From: Pseudomonadota bacterium
GTDB taxonomy: Bacteria > Myxococcota_A > Polyangia > Polyangiales > Polyangiaceae
DNA length: 64,000 nt
Direction of reading: 5' to 3'
Assembly (NCBI GenBank): GCA_023398955.1
Contig: JAEWRL010000219.1
Span: 1 to 64,000 of the forward strand
Shown piece after piece: positions 27,714 through 37,454 of this stretch. The notes beneath the pieces were generated by a model. The model was not told the DNA's origin and did no database searches. It saw nothing but the letters and a program-made list of their open reading frames with translations. The position numbers and the translations under genes are program-made. The number at the start of each line of letters is the position of its first letter. Within the stretch, counting starts at the first letter, position 1.

Positions 27714-28895
27714 ATGGTGCCTGCCGGGGCCCTGCAGCACGTTTCGGCAGGCGCGCCGGGTCTCCGCTCGGTCACGAGCGCTCGCACCGTGATCCAGCGG
27801 GAAACCCAAGCCCTCGGCTTCCTCGCGGTGGCCTTCACGCCAGCGACTCCGCTGATCGAAGATGGTGTGCGGCTGCAGCACTGGCTCGAGCGGGGCTATC
27901 ACGGGACCATGAGCTACCTCGCTGCAGGGCCGCGGGACGTGCCTCGGAAACTGCTGCCCGGCTGTCGGACGATCGTCAGCGTCGCTTTTCCTTGCGCCCA
28001 AGGCCCCACCCCGGACCAAGCGCTGCCGGCTCCGGCAGGGCGGATGGCGCGTTACGCTCACGGCGACGACTACCATCTCGCCATGAAAGAGCGCCTTCGG
28101 TCCCTGGCAGACCGACTGGCCCATCATCTAAGTTGCTCAGTCCTGGCTCGCGCTTGTGTCGACACCGCCCCCCTGTTGGAACGGGCGGTGGCCGAGCGCG
28201 CGGGACTCGGGTTCGTGGGCAAGAACACGCTCCTGATCGTCCCCGGTCGTGGCAGCTTCTTGTTGCTCGGCGAGCTCCTCGTAGACCTCGAGCTCGCACC
28301 CGGAGAGCCGCTCCGAAAACGCTGCGGGGCTTGCACGCGTTGCCTGGACGAGTGTCCCACCCAGGCCTTCGTGGGTCCCTATGTCCTGGATGCTCGCCGG
28401 TGCATTTCGTACCTTACCATCGAGCACAAAGGGGCGATTCCCCGAGAGCTGCGCTCCAAGCTCTCGGATTGGGTCTTCGGATGTGATCTCTGTCAGACTA
28501 CGTGCCCATTCAATCACGGGTCCGCGGCATCCCCTGCTGCGCTGGGCAGCCCCCCCGTCGAGACTCTTCCACCCCTCGATGTACTCTTGAATCTAGGGTC
28601 CAGCGCCTACAAGCGGCTGGTGAAGAACAAGGCCCTTGCACGGGTCAGTCGCGCCCAGCTCGCTCGCAACGCCGCCGTCGCGCTGGGGAACCAGGGCTCG
28701 CTCACGGCAGTGCCAGCGCTTTGCCGAGCAGTAGAGACCCACTCGAGCGGTCTCGTTCGCGGGCACGCAGCTTGGGCACTTGGAGCACTGCGGGCGATGG
28801 ACGCAAAAGCACTGCTGCGCCGAACAGCAGCCGAAGATCCGGACCCCGAGGTGCGGCATGAATGCTGCCTCGCTCTGAACGATCTGGAGGCGTGA
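27714..28895 (+). CDS. queG: Epoxyqueuosine reductase
   Basis: A cobalamin and 4Fe-4S dependent enzyme that makes queuosine from epoxyqueuosine in tRNA. The N-terminal half carries the QueG fold, including RYAHGDDYHLAMKERL and VDTAPLLERAVAERAGLGFVGKN. Two ferredoxin-like clusters follow, CGACTRCLDECPTQAF (about 205-220) and CDLCQTTCPFN (about 262-272). HEAT-like repeats at the C-terminus (about 310-393) match long QueG proteins, which use them to bind tRNA. The exact start is uncertain. A TTG at 27708 and a GTG at 27789 are alternatives, and the family's usual N-terminus aligns near the GTG. It converges on the second sulfatase-fold gene. Confidence 0.93.
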   Translation: MVPAGALQHVSAGAPGLRSVTSARTVIQRETQALGFLAVAFTPATPLIEDGVRLQHWLERGYHGTMSYLAAGPRDVPRKLLPGCRTIVSVAFPCAQGPTPDQALPAPAGRMARYAHGDDYHLAMKERLRSLADRLAHHLSCSVLARACVDTAPLLERAVAERAGLGFVGKNTLLIVPGRGSFLLLGELLVDLELAPGEPLRKRCGACTRCLDECPTQAFVGPYVLDARRCISYLTIEHKGAIPRELRSKLSDWVFGCDLCQTTCPFNHGSAASPAALGSPPVETLPPLDVLLNLGSSAYKRLVKNKALARVSRAQLARNAAVALGNQGSLTAVPALCRAVETHSSGLVRGHAAWALGALRAMDAKALLRRTAAEDPDPEVRHECCLALNDLEA

Positions 28896-28913
28896 CACTT
28901 CGTGGGATGCGGT

Positions 28914-31070
28914 TCAGTGGAAGGTGTATGCCTGAAAATCATCGGGCTGTCGTGGGAACAGGGGCGTTCCTACCACCATGCTCAAGAGCGCCGTGGCGAC
29001 CTCGGGGAACTCCTTAGCAACACTGACGGTGTCCGAAGCGGGTGACATCAGATCATAGAGCTCTGGAATGGCGGACTCGAACGGAACCACGATCTTCCAG
29101 CGCCCTGTTTCGTCGATGAGCCCGACTCTGGATATGGTGAGCTTCGAAGTAGCTCCCATCACCAGCGGGTGACGGCGCAACGGCCGATCTGGAACCAGAT
29201 AGGTGATGAGGTCCTCGCCGTGGTAGCTGTCGAGTGGAGGATCGTCCAACAGGTAGCGGGCCAGAGTTGGTGCGACGTCCACGACGCTGACGCGCTCCTC
29301 GACGAGGTGCGGACCGAGTCCCGGGACCTTGAGCGCGAGCGGCACCCTGATGAGCTCTTCCCAAAGAAACACGGAGTGGACCATGAACCCCTCTCTGCCC
29401 AGAGACTCCCCGTGATCGCTCACGAAGAGCACGATGGTATCATCGGAGAGTCCAAGCCGATCCAGCTCACCGAGCAAGCGCCCGAACTGCTCATCGAGGA
29501 GCCGCGCCACGATGCGGTAGCGCCAGGGCTGCTGCCCCGGGACGTCCTGAGTGCCAAGGCCCAGCCGCTGTGCCTGCTGCTTGAGGTAGCCTTCGTGCAG
29601 CTCTTGCCAGGCATGCTGATCGTAGTTGAATACCCAAACGAAGAAGGGCGCGCCCGGGTTGCTCTCCAACCACTCCACCGTGGTATCCGCCAGGGCGCTC
29701 GCCGTGGGTTGGTCGGCACCGTACCCCCAAACCTTCTTCGACGGGGCATGGTCCGCGACGGTCAGGGTCTCATCGAAGCGAAACTGAGGCAGATGGGTCT
29801 TCAGGAAGGCAGCAGCAGAGTCGGAGATGGCCAACATTCGTTTCATGCCTGCGGCCTGAGCGAGGTCAAGAAGACCGCTTCCGTGAGCTACGCTGAAGTC
29901 GTAGTTTCCTCCGTTGAGCCCGGGGAGGGCACGTATCGTGTCGGATCCCGAAGAGTAGGCGTTGGGGAAGCTGACGTTGTCGGCGGCAAAGCCCGTGACG
30001 TTGGGCATCACCTCGGGATCCGTGGCTGTGTCGGCACGCAGGGTGTCCACGTAATACACGAGCACGTTCATCGGACGACGCGGCCCACGCAATGCACGCG
30101 CCGCGTCGGCGAGACCGGCAGGCTCATGCCAGGCTTCGTCCCACCGGGGGCTCCGACCAGCCTCGATGAGATTGTAGCGGACGCGCAAGGATTCGATGCG
30201 CGCCATCTCGACACCCTTTGTCGCTGCCCCATACTCCGCGTAAGCTTCGGCGATCGCCAACCTCCGCAGCATGCGCCCGACATACACCTCCTCTTGCCAG
30301 GCGAAGGTCAGCTCATCGTCGATGCGCGCCCGAGACGACTCTTCGATCAGGCCATGTCCAGCGCCGAGGCCCGCGGCCGCGGTTACACCCCACGCGAGGC
30401 AGGCTGTGGTCCTCGGGCGCGTCGCCGCCGAGATCCTCAGCAGGATGGTGAAGACGGCGACTAGCAAGACCGCAGCGACTACCTCTAGGAGCACGTGCAG
30501 ACTGGCATAGAGCCCGACGAACAGCGTCAGATCGGCCCGAATGACGACGACCGCCACGACAGCGAACACGGTGGCGACCGCGACCGGTAGCTTGTAGCGC
30601 TGCTCATCGACGTGACGCAGCGCACGAGCAGATAACCACAGGACCCCCAGTGCCGCAGCACAGAGGACAGCAACAATCGCGTAGGGACCCCACGCGGCGT
30701 AGTGAGTGTTGCGAATCCTGGCGCCACTGAAGGTCGGGATGGCTACCTGCCATGCAGCCAATCCAGTCCAGGCAGAGTACCAAAGGGCAGAGAAGACCTG
30801 AGCGAGCACTGGACCGCGCGGTCGAACGAGCCGCGTGAACGCCCGCTCGGCGCCGACCAGCACCAGCACCAGCCCTGCCACGATGAGCGCCGCAGCGGAG
30901 TACAAGCTGACGATAGCCTCCAATGCTCCCCGCCCCACTCCAAGCAGCGGGAGAGTGCGAACACTAGCGTCGGCTGCAACGAAGACCGCCCCGGTGATTA
31001 CAGCAGCCGTGCCAAGGATACCAGGCCACGTCAGCAGGTGAAATGAACGCAACGGACTGCCATGCTCCAC
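28914..31070 (-). CDS. Membrane sulfatase-fold protein (transferase or phosphodiesterase type), about 718 aa
   Basis: About seven helices occupy the first 270 residues. A periplasmic alkaline phosphatase superfamily domain follows. It starts at MNVLVYYVDTLRAD and includes FVWVFNYDQHAW and FVSDHGESLGREGF, which carry the metal ligands. The nucleophile region AYSSGSDTIRALPGL has no Cys or formylglycine motif; a Thr or Ser nucleophile is likely. This layout is like LtaS or EptA-type enzymes that move head groups onto envelope polymers. No ATG start is available. GTG codons at 31070 and 31217 are possible, and I use 31070 because it places the first helix near the N-terminus. It is a paralogue, in fold, of the lipoprotein at 21067. 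Confidence 0.8.
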   Translation of the reverse strand: MEHGSPLRSFHLLTWPGILGTAAVITGAVFVAADASVRTLPLLGVGRGALEAIVSLYSAAALIVAGLVLVLVGAERAFTRLVRPRGPVLAQVFSALWYSAWTGLAAWQVAIPTFSGARIRNTHYAAWGPYAIVAVLCAAALGVLWLSARALRHVDEQRYKLPVAVATVFAVVAVVVIRADLTLFVGLYASLHVLLEVVAAVLLVAVFTILLRISAATRPRTTACLAWGVTAAAGLGAGHGLIEESSRARIDDELTFAWQEEVYVGRMLRRLAIAEAYAEYGAATKGVEMARIESLRVRYNLIEAGRSPRWDEAWHEPAGLADAARALRGPRRPMNVLVYYVDTLRADTATDPEVMPNVTGFAADNVSFPNAYSSGSDTIRALPGLNGGNYDFSVAHGSGLLDLAQAAGMKRMLAISDSAAAFLKTHLPQFRFDETLTVADHAPSKKVWGYGADQPTASALADTTVEWLESNPGAPFFVWVFNYDQHAWQELHEGYLKQQAQRLGLGTQDVPGQQPWRYRIVARLLDEQFGRLLGELDRLGLSDDTIVLFVSDHGESLGREGFMVHSVFLWEELIRVPLALKVPGLGPHLVEERVSVVDVAPTLARYLLDDPPLDSYHGEDLITYLVPDRPLRRHPLVMGATSKLTISRVGLIDETGRWKIVVPFESAIPELYDLMSPASDTVSVAKEFPEVATALLSMVVGTPLFPRQPDDFQAYTFH

Positions 31071-31253
31071 GTAGGTTGCCGCGACATCGGGGCGGCCGAA
31101 CTCTGCAGCGCCCACGCCACCCACGCCAGCCGAATGCGACTGTAACCGGCATGGGCTCCTTGGCCGACCTTTCCTGAAAGCATCCAGGGCATCCCCTCGA
31201 ACGGCGGCGAGACCCACTCCCCGTCGCGCTCAAAGACACTATGGGTCTCGGCA

Positions 31254-31853
31254 GTGATCTCGGTCCCCGAAGAGATGGCAAGAGAGGGTGCGCGAGAGCC
31301 ATCGTTCAGGGCCTCTGCCCGTCAGCTGGCTCTGGTGCTGCTCATGGTATCCATGGGCGCCCTATTCCTTGCCGCCATCGTCGCCCACCTCATCACGCAT
31401 GGCGGGGGGCACCGGGGACAGAGGACCGAGCTGCCCCTTTGGTGGGCGCTGGGCGGCGGGACCGTCCTGGTAGCATGTGCCAGTCTTTGTCTGCATCTGG
31501 CTTGCCGAGCGATGCCGAGAAACGCCCTGTCGGCTGCGGGCCGGTACTTGGACGGGGCGTTCCTGGCCGGAGCTGGCTTCCTTCTCGTGCAAGGCTGGGG
31601 CTGGTTCGTTCTAGCCACTCGTGTCGACGCGACGAGCCCGGCCGCGCTTACAGCACTCACGTTCTACATGCTGACAGGTCTGCACGCGGCGCACGTACTT
31701 GGTGGCCTGGTCCCCCTTGCCGTCGTGGCCGTCCGGGCGCGCCGCGCCGCCTACTCGAGCTCTCTTTGGGAACCGATAGCCCTCTGTGCGTTATACTGGC
31801 ATTTCATCGCGGCTGTGTGGCTCGTCCTGGTGACGGTGATCCTGCTCGTCTGA
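31254..31853 (+). CDS. Haem-copper oxidase subunit III-like protein, stand-alone
   Basis: A 199-aa membrane protein with five helices, the size of short bacterial subunit III. The fourth and fifth helices carry the family patterns FYMLTGLHAAHVLGGLV and CALYWHFIAAVWLVLV, with conserved His and Trp positions. Subunit III stabilises cytochrome c oxidase and belongs beside subunits I and II, but neither is nearby. The GTG at 31254 could be replaced by an ATG at 31275. It is divergent from the sulfatase-fold gene and converges on the DUF2914 gene. It may serve an oxidase encoded elsewhere. Confidence 0.85.
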   Translation: MISVPEEMAREGAREPSFRASARQLALVLLMVSMGALFLAAIVAHLITHGGGHRGQRTELPLWWALGGGTVLVACASLCLHLACRAMPRNALSAAGRYLDGAFLAGAGFLLVQGWGWFVLATRVDATSPAALTALTFYMLTGLHAAHVLGGLVPLAVVAVRARRAAYSSSLWEPIALCALYWHFIAAVWLVLVTVILLV

Positions 31854-31946
31854 AGCTTGCCGTCATGCGCCGCGATCCAAAGGAGACAGGAAGCGGCCCA
31901 ATCTAACCGCCTGCTTGACGGCCGCAGCCACCGCTCTGAGCCTCAC

Positions 31947-32612
31947 TCACGCCTCGGGCGGAGGGCGCTTCTCGGAGGCAGAGCTGACCTGCTGGAGCAC
32001 CTCGTGCCGAGCGGAGGCCTGCGTCACCTGGAAGGATTCCTGGGCGAGAGTGCGCCCATCCTCGGTGCTCACGATCGCGGTCCAGTCACCAGGCGTTCCG
32101 ATGTGGCGCGTCAGCGCCCACGTTCGCCAGCGCTGTTGCTCGCCCGGCACCCGAAGTCGCACATGGCCGACAGAATGCCCTTCACCATCGAAGCGCACGA
32201 CGATCGTCTTCTCCTCGGGAGCTTCATTGCGAAGCTCGACGAAGGCATACGTGGGTTGCCCATCTGCTTCGATGGCGGTCGGAGCAGCTGGCTCCCGACC
32301 TTCGATTCCACGGGTGACCACTACCCGCCGCACCTCGAGCTGAGCGGACTTTGCCGCGTCGGGTGGCGATGAAGGTGCCGAGCCTTGATGGGGCGACGGC
32401 TGCGCGATCGGTGGGGCGCTCCGTGCCGCCGTCCCCGAGGCTGACTCCGAAACCTTGGTAGCCGGCCTCGATGCCGGTCCCGCCACGGCATCGTCGCGGC
32501 GCACCTCGAGATGGCTCAGGGTAGCCGCCCCGAACAGACCCACGCCAAGCGCACCTGCCGCGAAGCCTGCGGTCGCCACGAGTATCCAGCGAATTCTGAT
32601 TCTTCGGTCCAT
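31947..32612 (-). CDS. Membrane-anchored DUF2914-type protein, 221 aa
   Basis: The start at 32612 follows GGAGGAA at eight bases and gives a signal anchor (IRWILVATAGFAAGALGVGLFG). A Ser/Pro-rich linker runs to about residue 95. The C-terminal domain has the pattern AFVELRNEAPEEKTIVVRF then WRTWALTRHIGTPGDWTAIV, which matches DUF2914, a beta-sandwich of unknown role common in deltaproteobacteria. An upstream frame to 32681 lacks coding character. Confidence 0.78.
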   Translation of the reverse strand: MDRRIRIRWILVATAGFAAGALGVGLFGAATLSHLEVRRDDAVAGPASRPATKVSESASGTAARSAPPIAQPSPHQGSAPSSPPDAAKSAQLEVRRVVVTRGIEGREPAAPTAIEADGQPTYAFVELRNEAPEEKTIVVRFDGEGHSVGHVRLRVPGEQQRWRTWALTRHIGTPGDWTAIVSTEDGRTLAQESFQVTQASARHEVLQQVSSASEKRPPPEA

Positions 32613-32796
32613 ATTCCTGCTTCCTCCAGGGCGCGTCGGCCCGCACCGGAACCAGAGTACGAGCAAGTCCTGGACCGTCACAAAAAACGGCGGAATTTAT
32701 CGCGAAGCACAGCGGGACGACCCCTTCGGCCGCGGGAGCAGGGACACACAAGTGCGGCGTGTCATCCACACGGCAAAGAGCCGTCCCCCCTGCCTG

Positions 32797-34707
32797 CTAG
32801 CCCTGGCTTCCAGCTGCTTCTTTGGCCGCCGCGTCAGTCAGGAGTGACGCGACGCTCTTCGCAAATTTCGCTGGATTCGGCAGCGGAGAACCCTCAGCGA
32901 GGAGCGCCTGATCGTACACGAGCTCGATCCACTCGGCGACACGCTCCTTCGCGGTATCCTTGCCCATGAGCGCAGTGAGGTTGCCGAGGAGAGGGTGTTC
33001 GAGATTCAACTCGAGGATGCGTCGTGTGGGCGGCACGTCCATCTTCTGGGCACGCATGAGCAGCTCCACGTGCGGCGGTATCCCGCCTTCGGGCGTCACG
33101 AGGCACGCGGGCGAGTCCGTGAGCCTCGTCGAGACCCGCACCTCTGCGACCTTGTCTCCCAGAGCCTCCTTGAAGCGCTCGAGGACGGGCTTTGCCTCGA
33201 CCTGCGTCTCGGACTCCGCCTTGTCCGTCTCCGAGGAAAGCTCCGCTTCCATCACGTTCACCAGCTTCTTGCCCTCGAACTCCTTCACGACACCGACAAC
33301 GAACGGGTCGACAGGCTCGGTCATGAGGAGCACCTCGAAGCCGCGCTTTCGCACGGACTCCAGGTGCGGACCACTCTCGATCACATGACGCGAGACTCCC
33401 GTCGCGTAATAGATGACCTCCTGGTCGCCCTTCATGCGCGTCACGTACTCGGAGAGGGATACGAGCCCCACCTGCGTGGAGCTCTCGTAGCGCAGGAGCG
33501 GCAGCAGCTTGTCCTTGTACTGGGGCTCGAAGTGCAGTCCCTCTTTGAGGACGCTGCCAAACGCCTGCCAGAAGGTAACGTAGTCGTCGTGGCGTTCGCT
33601 GGCTATCTCGCTCAGGAGGTCGAGGACTTGACTGACCACCTGCTTCTTGATCGTGCGCACCGCGCGCGAATCCTGCAGCGTTTCCCTGGACACGTTCAGC
33701 GGCAGGTCCTCAGAGTCGACGACACCCTTCACGAACCGAAGCCAACGCGGAACGAGGTCCTCACAGTTGTCCATCACGAACACCCGACGAACATGGAGGC
33801 GGACGCCGTGCCGCTTCTCCTCGTTGTCCGCGAACAAGCCAAATGGCTGATGACGGGGCACATAGAGCAGGCCCGCGAACATCTGCGTTCCCTCGATGTG
33901 GAAGTGGCGCCAACCGAGTGGCGGCTCCCAATCGTGCCCGAGATGCTTATAGAAGTCCTCGTACTGTTCCTTGGAGACGTCTTTCGGGGAGCGCTGCCAG
34001 AGGGCACTGGCCTGGTTGATGGTCTCGAGCTCCGTCTTCGGCTCCTCTCCCTCCTGGGCCGCAGGCTTTTCAGCGAGCAGCTCGATCTTGTGGCTAACGA
34101 AGTCGCTGTAGCGACGTATCAGCTCACGCAGCCGCCACCCGTCCAAGAGCCCCTTCTCCTCCTCCTTGAGGTGCAAGATGACGCTCGTTCCATGCTCTTC
34201 CCGCTCCGCGGGCTCGACGGTGAAGCTTTGCTTTCCATCGGAGCGCCAGCGATGCGCTTCACCTTGCCCCGCGGCGCGGCTGACCACCTCCACGCTATCT
34301 GCCACCAAGAACGCGCTGTAGAACCCGACACCGAACTGCCCGATCAAGCGCAGCTCGGCCTCGGCCGACTTGGCGTCCTTCAGCTGGCGAAGAAACTCTT
34401 TCGAGCCGGACCAGGCAATCGTGCCCAGGCTCTTGGCGAGCTCGTCGGCAGTCATTCCGATCCCGTTGTCCCAAATTGTCAGGGTGCCGGCCTCGCTGTC
34501 GGGCAGTAAGCGGATCGTCGGGGTGTGCCCGCTCTCCAACAAATCGGGCTGTTGCAGCGCGCGAAAGCGCAGCCGGTCTAGTGCATCGCTCGCGTTGGAC
34601 ACCAACTCTCGGAGGAAGATCTCCTTGTGGCTGTACAGGGAGTTGATCACCAGCGAAAGGACTTGACTGACTTCGGCCTGGAACTCGAGTGTCTTGCTCT
34701 CTGTCAT
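32797..34707 (-). CDS. htpG: Hsp90-family chaperone HtpG
   Basis: An ATP-dependent homodimeric chaperone in the cytoplasm. The N-terminal ATPase domain begins LEFQAEVSQVLSLVINSLYSHKEIFLRELVSNASDALD, with the catalytic Glu and the ATP-binding Asn. DNGIGM and IGQFGVGFYSAFLVAD loops follow. The middle domain has the conserved Arg in LPLNVSRETLQ. The C-terminal dimer domain ends near GSQG. The start at 34707 is standard for the family; an upstream frame to 34824 is not coding-like. It lies 151 bases behind cydB on the same strand. No CIRCE element is seen upstream. Confidence 0.96.
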   Translation of the reverse strand: MTESKTLEFQAEVSQVLSLVINSLYSHKEIFLRELVSNASDALDRLRFRALQQPDLLESGHTPTIRLLPDSEAGTLTIWDNGIGMTADELAKSLGTIAWSGSKEFLRQLKDAKSAEAELRLIGQFGVGFYSAFLVADSVEVVSRAAGQGEAHRWRSDGKQSFTVEPAEREEHGTSVILHLKEEEKGLLDGWRLRELIRRYSDFVSHKIELLAEKPAAQEGEEPKTELETINQASALWQRSPKDVSKEQYEDFYKHLGHDWEPPLGWRHFHIEGTQMFAGLLYVPRHQPFGLFADNEEKRHGVRLHVRRVFVMDNCEDLVPRWLRFVKGVVDSEDLPLNVSRETLQDSRAVRTIKKQVVSQVLDLLSEIASERHDDYVTFWQAFGSVLKEGLHFEPQYKDKLLPLLRYESSTQVGLVSLSEYVTRMKGDQEVIYYATGVSRHVIESGPHLESVRKRGFEVLLMTEPVDPFVVGVVKEFEGKKLVNVMEAELSSETDKAESETQVEAKPVLERFKEALGDKVAEVRVSTRLTDSPACLVTPEGGIPPHVELLMRAQKMDVPPTRRILELNLEHPLLGNLTALMGKDTAKERVAEWIELVYDQALLAEGSPLPNPAKFAKSVASLLTDAAAKEAAGSQG

Positions 34708-34858
34708 GACATGTACCGTTGGCGGCCGCTCCAGCGCGGGCGCGACGCGCAGAGTGCGCACTCGGCGGCCCGTGTCAAGCCGACGGCGCTGGATTACCGC
34801 TCGCTTGCCGCACAGGACCTCCACTTACTGCTCCGAGCTGACCCCGAAGCCGATGTCA

Positions 34859-35899
34859 CTACGCTGGCGGCCGCTCACGCAGGGCACGGGAAGGTCGCAG
34901 CTTGAAGACACGGTAGAGATAGGCGAGCGCGGGGAAGAGGAGCAAAGACCCTATCCCGATGCCGACGACGAGCCATGGAAGCACCTCAGCGACACTCCCC
35001 GCGGTCGTGATGGAAACGTCGGGGATGATGAAGTGCCATTGCATGGCGAGACCCCAGCCGAAGACGACACAGGCAACCTGCACCGCGGCGCTGAAGCGCG
35101 CCCATCCAAACCTGCGCTTGAGGAGGAGCGCCATCGTAGAAATGGCAGCCGCAGCCGTCGCCGCCTGTATGGGCCACGTCCAAGGGGAGCGTGCCAGAGC
35201 GGCGAAGAACTCGGGAGCATTCGATGAGGCTCGCCAGAACACCAACCCTGCGAGGATGCCAGCAAGCACTTCGCTGACCAATGCTCGCCGCCGAAAGTCC
35301 TCCGAGAGCTCTCCAGTGGTCTCGGCCGCCAGGTAGACGGCCGCAAGCATGGCGGAGAGAGCAAGGACGAAGCCGCCGAGTAGCAAGGCGAAGACAGTCG
35401 TCCAGCCGGCAAGGAAGCCGGTGGTAACGATGCCATCTTCCACCCGGATGTCTCCACTGGAGACGGCCGCAACGACGGTTCCCAGCATGACGGGTGTCGC
35501 GAGGCTCGCGATGGCGAATACCACTCCCCAGCGGGACCGAACCTCTTCCGTGTGAATCCCGTAGGCATGAAACACGAACCCCGCGCCTCGCAGAACCAAT
35601 CCCACGAGGGCCAACGAGATGGGGATATGGAGGGCAATGCTCAGAGCCGCGAAGGCTCGCGGGAAGGCCGAGAACATTACGACGATAATGAAGATCAGCC
35701 AGACGTGATTTGCCTCCCAAATGGGAGCCAGCGCCTCATGAACCGCTTCCTGCTGCGCTTTGCGACGAGGTCCGGAAGCAATGATTGACCATAGGCCTGC
35801 GCCCAGATCGGCTCCCCCCGTCAACACGTAGAGCACCAGGGCAAGCCCCATCACTCCCCAGAGAAGCTCTGCCCAGGGCGAAAGGCCGGAAGCCATCAT
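34859..35899 (-). CDS. cydB: Cytochrome bd quinol oxidase subunit II
   Basis: The partner of CydA in the quinol oxidase that reduces oxygen with high affinity and without proton pumping. The protein has eight or nine helices and starts with ELLWGVMGLALVLYVLTGGADLGAG, which holds the conserved acidic residue. An IWEANHVWLIFIIVVMFSAFP segment is a family hallmark. At 346 aa it has the usual length. Two adjacent ATGs exist; the first overlaps the cydA stop. Confidence 0.94.
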   Translation of the reverse strand: MMASGLSPWAELLWGVMGLALVLYVLTGGADLGAGLWSIIASGPRRKAQQEAVHEALAPIWEANHVWLIFIIVVMFSAFPRAFAALSIALHIPISLALVGLVLRGAGFVFHAYGIHTEEVRSRWGVVFAIASLATPVMLGTVVAAVSSGDIRVEDGIVTTGFLAGWTTVFALLLGGFVLALSAMLAAVYLAAETTGELSEDFRRRALVSEVLAGILAGLVFWRASSNAPEFFAALARSPWTWPIQAATAAAAISTMALLLKRRFGWARFSAAVQVACVVFGWGLAMQWHFIIPDVSITTAGSVAEVLPWLVVGIGIGSLLLFPALAYLYRVFKLRPSRALRERPPA

Positions 35900-37224
35900 G
35901 CCTCGACCTCCTCGCTGATGCGGTCATCGACGGGGGCGCTCAGGACGTGCCTCCACAGGAGCAGCACCACGACGAACCCGAGCAGCAAGTAGAGCAACAC
36001 TGTGCCGACCAGCGGCACCACCAGGTGTGGCATGGGGGTCACCGAATCCCTCACTCGCAGGACTCCATGAATGATCCAGGGTTGCCTTCCGAGCTCCGTG
36101 ACGCACCAGCCAGCCTCGAGCGCGATGAGGCCGAGGGGCGCGGCGGCACAACACGCTAGTAAGAACCACCTATGGCTTGCTGGATCACGGCGACGCAACA
36201 ACAAAAAGCCAAGCCAGATGGATATCCCCAGCATCAAGGTCCCGCTAGCCACCATCACCTGGAAAGCGAGATGCGTGAGCAGCACTGGCGGCCAGTCCTC
36301 GCGGGGTACCTTGTCGAGACCTTCGACCTCAGCATCGGGATCTCCTTTCGCCAGGATGCTGAGCAATAGCGGGACCTCGATGCCGAAACGAACCTGCTGA
36401 GCTTCCGTATCTGGCAGGCCCCCGAGGAGCAGCGGGGCGCGGCTGCGCGTGGAGAAAAGGGCCTCCGCAGCGGCGAGTTTCGTCGGCTGGTACTCGGCCA
36501 GGTGCTTCGCAGAGAGGTCACCGGTGACGACCATCAGGGGAGCGCTCACGAGTACGACGGGCAAGACTATGCGAAACGCAGCCCTGTGGAACTCGCTCCG
36601 CGGAGTCTTCAGGAGCCTCCAGGCGTGGATGCCAAGGACAGCAAAGCCCACGCTCGCGTAGGCAGCAATGGCCATATGCGTCGCCTGGGTGGGAAATGCC
36701 GGAGTGAAGAAGGCTTTGACGAGATCCACGCTCACCAGGCTACCGTCATCAGCGAGCTCGAACCCCTGCGGGGTATTCATCCACGAGTTGACGGCCACGA
36801 CGAACACGCCGCTCGCGAGGCCACTTCCCGCTACGACGAGACCGCTCACTAGATGCATGCGCGGGGAGACACGATTCCATCCGTATAGGTAAACACCGAG
36901 CGCGATCGCTTCGAGAAAGAAGGCGAAACCTTCGAGGCTGAACGGCATTCCGATCAGCGGTCCAGCTTCAGCCATGAATCGCGGCCAGAGGAGGCCTAGC
37001 TCGAAGCTCAGCACCGTGCCCGAGACGGCACCAACAGCGAACAGGATGGCGGTGCCCTTCGCCCAACGCATGGCAAGCTCCCGGTAGACGACGCGTCGCG
37101 TGCGAAGGAAACGCCACTCCGCGAGCACGAGCAGCCACGGCATCGCCATGCCAGCAACGGCAAATAGGATATGAAACCCAAGGGAAATTGCCATCTGGAG
37201 GCGGGCGGCGAGGAGGTCTTCCAT
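35896..37224 (-). CDS. cydA: Cytochrome bd quinol oxidase subunit I (short Q-loop type)
   Basis: It binds haems b558, b595 and d and the quinol. Features are the N-terminal AISLGFHILFAVAGMAMP with the haem His, the GMPFSLEGFAFFLEAIALGVYLYGW helix with conserved Glu residues, and GRQPW near residue 390. The 442-aa length indicates the short quinol loop, as in cyanide-insensitive (CioA-like) oxidases; it does not have the E. coli long loop. The start at 37224 is chosen because upstream residues in the frame to 37575 are not coding-like. cydAB is divergent from the outer-membrane protein gene. Confidence 0.95.
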   Translation of the reverse strand: MEDLLAARLQMAISLGFHILFAVAGMAMPWLLVLAEWRFLRTRRVVYRELAMRWAKGTAILFAVGAVSGTVLSFELGLLWPRFMAEAGPLIGMPFSLEGFAFFLEAIALGVYLYGWNRVSPRMHLVSGLVVAGSGLASGVFVVAVNSWMNTPQGFELADDGSLVSVDLVKAFFTPAFPTQATHMAIAAYASVGFAVLGIHAWRLLKTPRSEFHRAAFRIVLPVVLVSAPLMVVTGDLSAKHLAEYQPTKLAAAEALFSTRSRAPLLLGGLPDTEAQQVRFGIEVPLLLSILAKGDPDAEVEGLDKVPREDWPPVLLTHLAFQVMVASGTLMLGISIWLGFLLLRRRDPASHRWFLLACCAAAPLGLIALEAGWCVTELGRQPWIIHGVLRVRDSVTPMPHLVVPLVGTVLLYLLLGFVVVLLLWRHVLSAPVDDRISEEVEA

Positions 37225-37454
37225 CGAAGGCTCGGGTGGCGGGAGTAAAGGGAAGATGATTGGACGGTGACGGCAGCCTGGAGCTCGCTCAGGGAAAAGG
37301 ACCAGCTGGACCGCCGGTTCCAGGATGAGCGTCGCCTCTCGAGGCCTCTCGGACTGCGCGTTACTCCGGCGAAGTCGGTGGACGGCGCAGAATGCTAGCC
37401 GCGCCGGGCAATGAATGGAATGATCCGACGCGCGTCCCATAGTCAACCGCGCAC

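Noticed and set aside
32995..34509. A 504-residue plus-strand frame opposite htpG
   Set aside because: It is the mirror of a strongly conserved chaperone gene.
34708..34858. CIRCE or similar heat-shock operator before htpG
   Set aside because: The region has a short GCGCAGAGTGCGC palindrome but not the TTAGCACTC-N9-GAGTGCTAA pattern.
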